From Bryobacteraceae bacterium (lineage in GTDB: Bacteria > Acidobacteriota > Terriglobia > Bryobacterales > Bryobacteraceae): a stretch of DNA of 5,215 nt. Every line of letters begins with the position of its first letter. The first letter of the stretch is position 1. The stretch is taken from the NCBI GenBank assembly GCA_030039005.1, contig JASHQT010000521.1, positions 1 to 5,215 on the forward strand, written 5' to 3'. The notes beneath the pieces were generated by a model. That model was not told the origin of the DNA. It did not search any database and was given only the letters and a program-made list of their open reading frames with translations. Made by a program: the position numbers and the translations under genes. This document shows, piece after piece, positions 1-5,215 of the stretch.

Positions 1-1
1 G

Positions 2-550
2 GGGGTCGACTTCCAGATTCACGGCTTCGATAGCGGAGTCGGCCTGCCTGCGCCTGCGGATTACCGCGATATGCCTTTTTCCTGGAAGACCGGCAACTAT
101 CCTATGGATCAAGATGCGCTCCGCAAACGCCTCCAGAAAGCGCAACTGATCCTGGGGCCGGTGCGCGAAACCTGCACGGATTTCTTCACGCGCTACAATC
201 CCGCGCCGATCGGGTGCATCTTCTGGGACCTGGACTTTTATTCCTCCACCATGGACGCCTTTCAGATCTTGCATGGGGACGAAAAATACTTCCTTCCCCG
301 AGTTTCCATGTACTTTGACGATATCGTTAGTATCGACCACTGCGATTACACCGGAGAGCGCCAGGCCATCACCGACTTTAATGCGCAATCGCCCCACGCC
401 AAGATATCGCCGGAGTATTGGGCTAGGCTTCAGGACCTGCCTTTTAGCTGGAAGCACCAGATCTTCGTCTATCACAATTTCGCGCACCGCTACTACAACC
501 GGTGGGTATGGGAAAAACAGCCGGTGGAGGAAGCCGCGGCGCAGGCGTGA
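2..550 (+). CDS. Partial class I SAM-dependent methyltransferase-like protein (5' end missing)
   Basis: The frame is open from the left edge (first full codon at base 2) to a TGA at 548-550, giving 182 visible residues. The true start lies upstream; the ATG at 71 is internal, because family-like sequence (FDSGVGLPAP, visible residues 9-18) precedes it. Visible residues 76-85 read DLDFYSSTMD and are followed by FDD at 105-107. This resembles the D-x-D-x-Y-x-S-T...DD pattern of TylF/macrocin-type O-methyltransferases, where acidic residues bind a metal near the acceptor hydroxyl. The glycine-rich SAM-binding motif I would lie in the missing N-terminal part. The early YGFD-like segment fits the end of strand beta-2 (motif II). 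The C-terminus is rich in Tyr, Trp and His (about residues 147-172) and ends in an Ala-rich tail. Fold membership is moderately supported. The substrate is unknown, and the protein could be an uncharacterised relative without proven methyltransferase activity. It converges with the BON gene, 40 bases away. Confidence 0.7.
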   Translation, partial: GVDFQIHGFDSGVGLPAPADYRDMPFSWKTGNYPMDQDALRKRLQKAQLILGPVRETCTDFFTRYNPAPIGCIFWDLDFYSSTMDAFQILHGDEKYFLPRVSMYFDDIVSIDHCDYTGERQAITDFNAQSPHAKISPEYWARLQDLPFSWKHQIFVYHNFAHRYYNRWVWEKQPVEEAAAQA

Positions 551-590
551 ATTTTCAACTCGCCCAGCCGGGTTGCGCGCCGTTCGAAGC

Positions 591-1133
591 CTAGCTCTTC
601 TCGGCGACGCGAAGATCGTTCGTTACGGAAAAGACTCCCGGAACCGAGTTGGCGCGAATATAGGCGGTGTTCTTATCGGCCTGGCTATCCACTACGCCGG
701 TCAGCGTCACATGGCCGAAATCGACCACGATGTGGATGGAGGGAATCGCGCCCATGGCGTAGCGATACAGGTCCGAATACCCGAAAATCGCGCGGTACTC
801 GGCGGCGCGTATATGGTTGTCCATCGAGGAAGGCGGAAGAATGTTGATCTTGTCGATCACCTTCGTCACGCCCGGAATCCGCTTCACCGAGCGCTCGGCG
901 TCCGTCTTGACTACCGGGTTATTGACGTCTCCGGTCAGCGTCACAACGCCGGTTGCAGTGTCGACCGCGTAATTCAAGTCGTCGAACACGCTGTAGTAAG
1001 GAATCATCACCAATTCATGCCGAACCTGGTTGGCTAGATCCTGAGCGGGCGGCGCATTCGGTCCCGCAAACATTGGAGCGCTCCCAACAGCGAGCGCCGC
1101 GGCGATAGCGATGCTTTGGAATGTCTTCTTCAT
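591..1133 (-). CDS. Exported protein with two BON domains
   Basis: The protein has 180 residues. The N-terminus (MKKTFQ, then a hydrophobic Ala/Ile/Val stretch to about residue 24, ending near MFAG) looks like a Sec signal peptide, so export to the periplasm or envelope is likely. No lipobox cysteine is seen. Two tandem BON domains follow, at about residues 33-100 and 106-176. Each has the GxVTLTG strand motif, followed by a helix and a (V/I)PGV turn leading into a final beta strand (TKVIDKINI; FSVTNDLRV). BON domains occur in OsmY-type envelope-stress proteins, secretins and some channels, and are thought to bind lipid or envelope surfaces. The exact role here is unknown. I chose the ATG at 1133 because GGAAGG sits 7 bases upstream and because the signal peptide begins there. 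A GTG at 1151 in the same frame would add six residues (MTEGKP), but it lies upstream of that ribosome binding site. It is divergent from the dehydrogenase gene and convergent with the methyltransferase-like gene. Confidence 0.88.
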   Translation of the reverse strand: MKKTFQSIAIAAALAVGSAPMFAGPNAPPAQDLANQVRHELVMIPYYSVFDDLNYAVDTATGVVTLTGDVNNPVVKTDAERSVKRIPGVTKVIDKINILPPSSMDNHIRAAEYRAIFGYSDLYRYAMGAIPSIHIVVDFGHVTLTGVVDSQADKNTAYIRANSVPGVFSVTNDLRVAEKS

Positions 1134-1140
1134 TGGCTTA

Positions 1141-1146
1141 CCTTCC
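1141..1146 (-). promoter_or_regulatory. Ribosome binding site of the BON-domain gene
   Basis: On the minus strand this reads GGAAGG, followed by a 7-base spacer (TAAGCCA) and then ATG at 1133. The spacing is good for a Shine-Dalgarno site, and it decides the start in favour of 1133 over the GTG at 1151. Confidence 0.7.
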
Positions 1147-1223
1147 GTCACTCCACTGGATGTGATGCCTCGACTGGCAGTTCCGCGAATTACATAGATT
1201 TACCGGCCTCCGGCGCATTAAGA

Positions 1224-1233
1224 ACCTTAAGGT
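1224..1233. promoter_or_regulatory. 10-bp perfect palindrome, candidate operator
   Basis: ACCTTAAGGT is its own reverse complement and sits near the middle of the divergent region. TTAAG also occurs at 1218-1222 and again inside the palindrome at 1227-1231, nine bases apart. The position suits a dimeric regulator shared by both genes, but no known operator consensus is recognised, and a palindrome of this length can occur by chance. Confidence 0.2.
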
Positions 1234-1265
1234 GCGGCTCGCCGCCTTCTGGGACCCAACCACGA

Positions 1266-1271
1266 TATGAT
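1266..1271 (+). promoter_or_regulatory. Possible -10 element of the dehydrogenase gene
   Basis: TATGAT matches 5 of 6 positions of the sigma-70 -10 consensus. It would place transcription start near 1278, about 30 bases before the ATG at 1308. No acceptable -35 hexamer is found at 16-19 bases spacing, so this is weak. The left arm of the inverted repeat at 1269-1290 overlaps it. Confidence 0.25.
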
Positions 1272-1307
1272 GAAATTGAACGCTTTCATCGCTACAAATT
1301 CAATTCC
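1269..1307 (+). repeat. Two overlapping inverted repeats just before the dehydrogenase start
   Basis: Pair A is GATGAAA (1269-1275) with TTTCATC (1284-1290), a perfect 7-bp stem with an 8-base loop. Pair B is AATTGAA (1274-1280) with TTCAATT (1299-1305), a perfect 7-bp match with an 18-base spacer that ends two bases before the ATG. The arms share 1274-1275, so in RNA the two stems cannot both form completely. The stretch is AT-rich compared with the GC-rich surroundings. It could be an operator or a leader structure, or could have no function. The sequence shows only the symmetry. Confidence 0.4.
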
Positions 1308-4300
1308 ATGTCAGAATCACGTGCACCCGAACTAGGTATCAATAGTTGGCTTGAAGATGAGCTGTACCAGCAGTATTTGAACGATCGCAAGAACGTCGAC
1401 GAAAGCTGGAAGGAAGTTTTCGAAACCAATGGCGGCAGCGCGCCCGAGGCGCCTGCTGCACGGGCGGCAAACGGCTCGCATGCGCCGCGGCCACAGGCCG
1501 TCGCTTTGCAGAACGGTGGGACGGCCGGCGACACGTTGAGCGTGCCCGAGCATCCAGCGCCCCAACATCAACCGATCGACGGTGAAACGCTCATGCCGCT
1601 GCGCGGAGCGGCCGCGCGCATCGCCGAGAACATGAACGCCAGTCTCGCCATTCCGCTGGCGACCTCGCAGCGCGTGATGCCGGTAAAGGTGATCGACGAG
1701 AATCGGCGCGTGATCAATGAGCACCGCGCGCTGCTCGGCAAGAGCAAGGTTTCTTATACGCATATTGTCTCCTGGGCGATCGTGAAGGCGATTCGGACCA
1801 ACCCGTCGCTGAATCACGCCTACGCGGAGACCAATGGCCAGCCGTTTCGTGTGGTGCGGGACCGCGTGAACATCGGAATCGCGGTAGACGTGGCCGGCAA
1901 GGACGGCACACGGTCTCTGAAGGTTCCCAACATCAAAGATGCCGGGACGCTGGACTTCGCGCGGTTCGTCCAGGCCTTCGACGACATCATCTTCCGGGCC
2001 CGCAACAACAAGCTTACGGTGCAGGATTTCGAAGGCACTACGATTTCGCTCACCAATCCCGGGACCGTGGGAACGCTTGGATCGGTGCCACGCCTGATGC
2101 CCGGCCAAGGCGCTATCGTCGCCACCGGCGCGATCGATTATCCGGCCGAATATCACGGCGTAACGGATCATCTGCGGGCGCTGCTGGGGTTGAGCAAAGT
2201 GATGACGGTTACCTGCACGTACGACCATCGCGTGGTGCAGGGCGCCGAGTCGGGTATGTTTTTGGGCCGTCTCCAGGCGCTGCTCGAAGGCGAAGACGGA
2301 TTTTACGAGAGGATTTTCAGCGATCTGAAGATTCCGCATAAACCCGTGCACTGGGAACCGGACCGGACGGTTTCCGTTCCGGGCCTGCGTGGCGGACAAC
2401 GCGACGAAGTGATCAAGGAAGCCGCGGTGTTGCAGCTCATCAACGCGTATCGCGTGCGCGGGCACTTGATCGCCGATTTCGATCCTCTCGGTTCCGAGCC
2501 GGTGTATCATTCCGAGCTCGACCCGGCCACTTACGGCCTGACGATCTGGGACCTGGACCGCGAATTCCTCACCGGCACGCTGATGTCGGACGATGACCAG
2601 CCGGGTAAATTGGCCACGTTGCGCGAGATTCTGGAGACCCTGCGCCAGACCTATTGCGGAAAAATCGGCTGCGAGTACATGAACATCCAGATTCCCGAGC
2701 AGAAGCGCTGGCTCCAGCTTCGCATGGAGCCCACGGGAAATCGCTGGCCCATCGAGCCGCAAACCAAGTTGCGCGCGCTGCAGCGCGTCATTGAAGCCGA
2801 AGAATTTGAGCGTTTTCTGCACACGCGCTTCATCGGGCACAAACGCTTTTCGCTGGAAGGCGGGGAATCGGCGATCGCGATTCTGGACGAAATCCTGGAC
2901 CGTGCGGCGGCCACGAATGTTCACGAAGCGGTGATCGGCATGGCGCATCGCGGGCGGCTGAACGTGCTGGCTAATATCGTCGGCAAGTCGATGGTGCAGG
3001 TGTTTTCGGAATTCGAAGGCATCGACCCGGACAGCACGCAAGGGTCGGGCGACGTCAAATATCACCTGGGCGCGAGCGGCGTGCGCAAGTCGTCGTCGGG
3101 ACGCGAAATCGTCGTCTCGGTGGCGTTCAATCCGAGTCACCTGGAGGCCGTGGATCCGGTGGTGGAAGGCTTGGTGCGGCCCAAGCAGGACCGGCTGGGC
3201 GACATCGCGCGCGAGCGTGTGATTCCGATTTTGATTCATGGCGACGCGGCATTCGCCGGACAGGGCGTGGTGGCCGAGACGCTGAATCTTTCGCAACTGG
3301 AAGGCTACACCACCGGTGGCACGATCCACTTGGTGATCAACAACCAGATCGGATTCACCACCAATCCTAACGAAGCGCGCTCCACACCCTATTCCACCGA
3401 TGTCGCGCGCATGGTGCAGGCCCCGATTTTCCACGTCAACGGCGACGATCCGGAGGCGTGTATTCGCGTGGCGCAGATGGCCTACGATTACCGCCAAACG
3501 TTCAAGCGCGATGTGGTGATCGACATGTTCTGCTACCGCCGGCACGGCCACAACGAGGGCGACGATCCGAGTTACACGCAGCCCATTTTGTACCGCAAGA
3601 TTCGCAATCATCCGTCGGTGGCCACGCTGTATTCCGAAGCCCTGCTGCGGGACAGTTTGATCGATGCCGACTACGTCGCGCAGATTCACAAAGGCGTCAA
3701 CCAGCGGCTGAATGATATCTACGACGCATCCAAGAAAAACCGGGAGCAGTACCAGGTACAGGAATTGAGCGCCATCGATCCGGAAGAGATGGTGGCGCCG
3801 CGACCCAACACCGCGGTGGACCGCGAGGCGATCGAAAGAGTAGTGCACGGCATCACGACATTTCCGGACGAGTTTCACGTCCATCCGAAGCTGGAAGGGT
3901 TCCTCAAGAAGCGCCAGGAAATCCTGCGCGGCGCGCCCATTGATTGGGCCACGGCCGAGACGCTGGCCTTCGGCACGCTGGTTTGGGAGCGCACGCCTGT
4001 GCGGCTGAGCGGCCAGGATTCGAGCCGCGGGACATTTAGTCAAAGGCATCTCGAACTCTACGACAGCGAAACCGGCGACCGTTATATCCCGCTGCAGCAC
4101 CTGTCATCGCACCAGGCCCGTTTTGATGTTTACGACAGCTCGCTCAGCGAGTACGCGCTAATGGGATTTGAGTTCGGTTATAGCGTGGCCGATCCCCTGA
4201 CGCTGGTGCTGTGGGAAGCGCAGTTCGGCGACTTCGCCAACGGCGCGCAGATCATGATCGACCAGTTCATCGCCAGCGCCGAATCGAAGTGGGGACAGCC

Positions 4301-5036
4301 GAGCGGCCTGGTGTTGCTGCTGCCGCACGGCTACGAGGGCCAGGGCCCCGAACATTCCAGCGCCCGCATCGAGCGCTTCCTCATCTTGTGCGCTGACGAT
4401 AATCTTCAAGTGGTGAACGCCAGCACGCCCGCGCAGTACTTCCACCTGCTGCGGCGCCAGATGCATGGCGGTCCGGACCGGCGCGGCGTGCGCAAACCGC
4501 TGATCGTGTTTACGCCCAAGCGCATGCTGCGGCATCCCAAGGCGGTTTCGAACCTGGATGAACTGCTGAGCGGATCGTTCCGCGAAGTGATCGACGACAC
4601 TACGGGCATCGAGCTTTCGCGCGTCAGCCGCGTGCTGCTGTGCTCCGGCCAGGTGTACTACGATGTGCTGGCCGCGCGGGAAGAGCGCAAGATCGCCGAT
4701 GTCGCGGTAGTCCGGCTGGAGCAGTTGTATCCGTTCCCTGCCGGGCAGATTCGCGACATTATTGCGCGCTACCCCGAGACCGCCGACGTCGCTTGGGTGC
4801 AGGAAGAGCCCCGCAACATGGGCGCGTGGCGTTTCGTGCAGGAACAGTTGCAGCCGGTGCTGGAGTTGACGGACCGCACGCTCGAATATGCGGGCCGCGC
4901 GCCCAGCGCCAGCCCGGCGTCGGGTTCGCTGAAGCGGCATCAGGAAGAGCTTGCGGAGCTTCTGGACCTGGCGTTTTCGCCGGGAGTGAAACAGGTGGAG
5001 ACGCGGCGTAGAACTCCAGCGCGGCGCCGGCGGTAG
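1308..5036 (+). CDS. kgd: Fused 2-oxoglutarate dehydrogenase E1 / E2 succinyltransferase-domain protein (KGD/OdhA type)
   Basis: The 1242-residue protein matches the usual length of mycobacterial KGD and corynebacterial OdhA (about 1220-1230). It should decarboxylate 2-oxoglutarate with thiamine diphosphate (ThDP) and pass the succinyl group towards CoA in the cytoplasmic TCA cycle. Order: a SucA-like N-terminal helix (about 12-38, NSWLEDELYQQYL...SWKEVF); an Ala/Pro/Gly-rich linker (about 41-95); an E2 catalytic domain (about 96-335) with DHRVVQG at 306-312; then the E1 region from about 370. E1 marks are YRVRGHL (381-387), AHRGRLNVLANIVGK (546-560), FNPSHLEAVDP (607-617), the ThDP motif HGDAAF...INNQ (644-680), RRHGHNEGDDPS (744-755) and LPHGYEGQGPEHSSARIERF (1005-1024). 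There is no lipoyl or peripheral subunit-binding domain, so a lipoylated E2 and Lpd must come from elsewhere. I chose the ATG at 1308 because family similarity starts there and no other in-frame start lies between it and 1116. No Shine-Dalgarno sequence is visible. The C-terminus has an extra Arg-rich tail. In Actinobacteria this family is controlled by the FHA protein GarA/OdhI; nothing here shows that. sucA or odhA are alternative symbols. Confidence 0.95.
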   Translation: MSESRAPELGINSWLEDELYQQYLNDRKNVDESWKEVFETNGGSAPEAPAARAANGSHAPRPQAVALQNGGTAGDTLSVPEHPAPQHQPIDGETLMPLRGAAARIAENMNASLAIPLATSQRVMPVKVIDENRRVINEHRALLGKSKVSYTHIVSWAIVKAIRTNPSLNHAYAETNGQPFRVVRDRVNIGIAVDVAGKDGTRSLKVPNIKDAGTLDFARFVQAFDDIIFRARNNKLTVQDFEGTTISLTNPGTVGTLGSVPRLMPGQGAIVATGAIDYPAEYHGVTDHLRALLGLSKVMTVTCTYDHRVVQGAESGMFLGRLQALLEGEDGFYERIFSDLKIPHKPVHWEPDRTVSVPGLRGGQRDEVIKEAAVLQLINAYRVRGHLIADFDPLGSEPVYHSELDPATYGLTIWDLDREFLTGTLMSDDDQPGKLATLREILETLRQTYCGKIGCEYMNIQIPEQKRWLQLRMEPTGNRWPIEPQTKLRALQRVIEAEEFERFLHTRFIGHKRFSLEGGESAIAILDEILDRAAATNVHEAVIGMAHRGRLNVLANIVGKSMVQVFSEFEGIDPDSTQGSGDVKYHLGASGVRKSSSGREIVVSVAFNPSHLEAVDPVVEGLVRPKQDRLGDIARERVIPILIHGDAAFAGQGVVAETLNLSQLEGYTTGGTIHLVINNQIGFTTNPNEARSTPYSTDVARMVQAPIFHVNGDDPEACIRVAQMAYDYRQTFKRDVVIDMFCYRRHGHNEGDDPSYTQPILYRKIRNHPSVATLYSEALLRDSLIDADYVAQIHKGVNQRLNDIYDASKKNREQYQVQELSAIDPEEMVAPRPNTAVDREAIERVVHGITTFPDEFHVHPKLEGFLKKRQEILRGAPIDWATAETLAFGTLVWERTPVRLSGQDSSRGTFSQRHLELYDSETGDRYIPLQHLSSHQARFDVYDSSLSEYALMGFEFGYSVADPLTLVLWEAQFGDFANGAQIMIDQFIASAESKWGQPSGLVLLLPHGYEGQGPEHSSARIERFLILCADDNLQVVNASTPAQYFHLLRRQMHGGPDRRGVRKPLIVFTPKRMLRHPKAVSNLDELLSGSFREVIDDTTGIELSRVSRVLLCSGQVYYDVLAAREERKIADVAVVRLEQLYPFPAGQIRDIIARYPETADVAWVQEEPRNMGAWRFVQEQLQPVLELTDRTLEYAGRAPSASPASGSLKRHQEELAELLDLAFSPGVKQVETRRRTPARRRR

Positions 5037-5059
5037 GCGCGCTAAGACCTCGCGACTGC

Positions 5060-5076
5060 GGCTTGATCTTCAAGCC
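5060..5076 (+). terminator. Hairpin downstream of the dehydrogenase gene, possible terminator
   Basis: GGCTTGA (5060-5066), loop TCT, then TCAAGCC (5070-5076) form a perfect 7-bp stem that starts 24 bases after the TAG stop. No T-run follows (the next bases are CCTGACCC), so it is not a textbook intrinsic terminator. It may stabilise the mRNA 3' end or act together with Rho. The rest of 5037-5215 holds no gene I can support. Confidence 0.4.
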
Positions 5077-5215
5077 CCTGACCCATTCCGGCTGCGTGTC
5101 GTACTGCTTGTCGGGTGACCATGAGGCTGTAGAAAGCGAGGTTACCTTGACCAAACTTTTGAGTTGTGCCCAAACACCCCATGAACAGCGGGGATAACCA
5201 CGAACCGGGATGCTG

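Larger units (their letters stand above)
1134..1307. promoter_or_regulatory. Divergent intergenic region with promoters for both flanking genes
   Basis: This 174-base gap separates two diverging start codons, so both genes must be transcribed from within it or from inside the opposite gene. No confident sigma-70 promoter pair was found on either strand. The best minus-strand -10-like hexamer is TGTAAT (1189-1194, complement), without a matching -35. The best plus-strand candidate is TATGAT at 1266-1271, also without a good -35. A perfect 10-bp palindrome, ACCTTAAGGT, lies at 1224-1233, with a second TTAAG copy at 1218-1222. The plus-strand frame of the dehydrogenase stays open back to an ATG at 1116, but that extension overlaps the BON gene's start and signal-peptide codons, and its residues do not resemble the enzyme family. 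I treat it as non-coding. Confidence 0.55.

Noticed and set aside
273..1037. A 254-codon plus-strand frame across the end of the methyltransferase-like gene and the BON gene
   Set aside because: It overlaps two better-supported genes, is Arg-rich and has no recognisable fold.
1276..1304. Sigma-70-like pair TTGAAC (1276-1281) and TTCAAT (1299-1304) with a 17-base spacer
   Set aside because: Each hexamer matches only 4 of 6, and transcription would start near 1311, inside the start codon region. A leaderless start would need different spacing.
1116..1307. 64-residue N-terminal extension of the dehydrogenase from an ATG at 1116
   Set aside because: It overlaps the start and signal-peptide codons of the divergent BON gene, is Cys/Ser/Pro/Arg-rich without family similarity, and would make the protein longer than its family. 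The family-like N-terminus starts at 1308.
1332..4100. A 922-codon open frame on the minus strand, opposite the dehydrogenase gene
   Set aside because: It is opposite a gene with continuous, well-recognised family motifs. Its translation is rich in Arg, His, Val and Ala with no recognisable domain, as expected for a shadow of GC-rich codon use.
4158..4940. A 260-codon open frame on the minus strand in the 3' half of the dehydrogenase gene
   Set aside because: It is a compositional shadow with no domain, and it lies opposite conserved E1 motifs such as LPHGYEGQGPEHSSAR.
4759..5154. A 131-codon minus-strand frame over the 3' end of the dehydrogenase gene
   Set aside because: Most of it is antisense to the conserved E1 C-terminus. 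It is Pro/Ala/Arg-rich with no recognisable domain.
5181..5215. Possible start of another gene at the ATG at 5181, open to the right edge
   Set aside because: Only 11 codons are visible, there is no Shine-Dalgarno sequence upstream (CAAACACCCC), and the residues cannot be recognised.

Overview
This window is GC-rich, dense coding DNA from a bacterium. Nothing in it fixes the taxon. A fused 2-oxoglutarate dehydrogenase of the KGD/OdhA type, found beside a secreted double-BON-domain protein, suggests Acidobacteriota to me more than Actinobacteria, where the fused enzyme was first characterised. That placement is an inference from general knowledge and would need a database search.

Layout from left to right: (1) The 3' part of a plus-strand gene, cut off by the left edge and ending at 550. 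It resembles class I SAM-dependent methyltransferases of the TylF/macrocin O-methyltransferase kind. (2) A minus-strand gene (591-1133) for a small exported protein with two BON domains. It converges on gene 1 across a 40-base gap with no convincing terminator. (3) A 174-base divergent intergenic region (1134-1307). It holds the ribosome binding site of the BON gene, a perfect 10-bp palindrome, and two overlapping inverted repeats just before the next start codon. (4) A large plus-strand gene (1308-5036, 1242 aa) joining an E2 succinyltransferase catalytic domain to a complete thiamine-diphosphate-dependent E1 2-oxoglutarate dehydrogenase. (5) A short non-coding tail (5037-5215) with one perfect 7-bp hairpin shortly after the stop codon and no gene I can support.

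The three genes do not form an operon: gene 1 and the BON gene converge, and the BON gene and the dehydrogenase diverge. The dehydrogenase would act in the TCA cycle at 2-oxoglutarate to succinyl-CoA. It carries no lipoyl domain, so it should need a lipoylated E2 (AceF- or SucB-like) and an E3 (Lpd) encoded elsewhere. The BON protein is probably an unrelated envelope protein. No RNA genes, mobile elements, CRISPR arrays or long repeats were seen.
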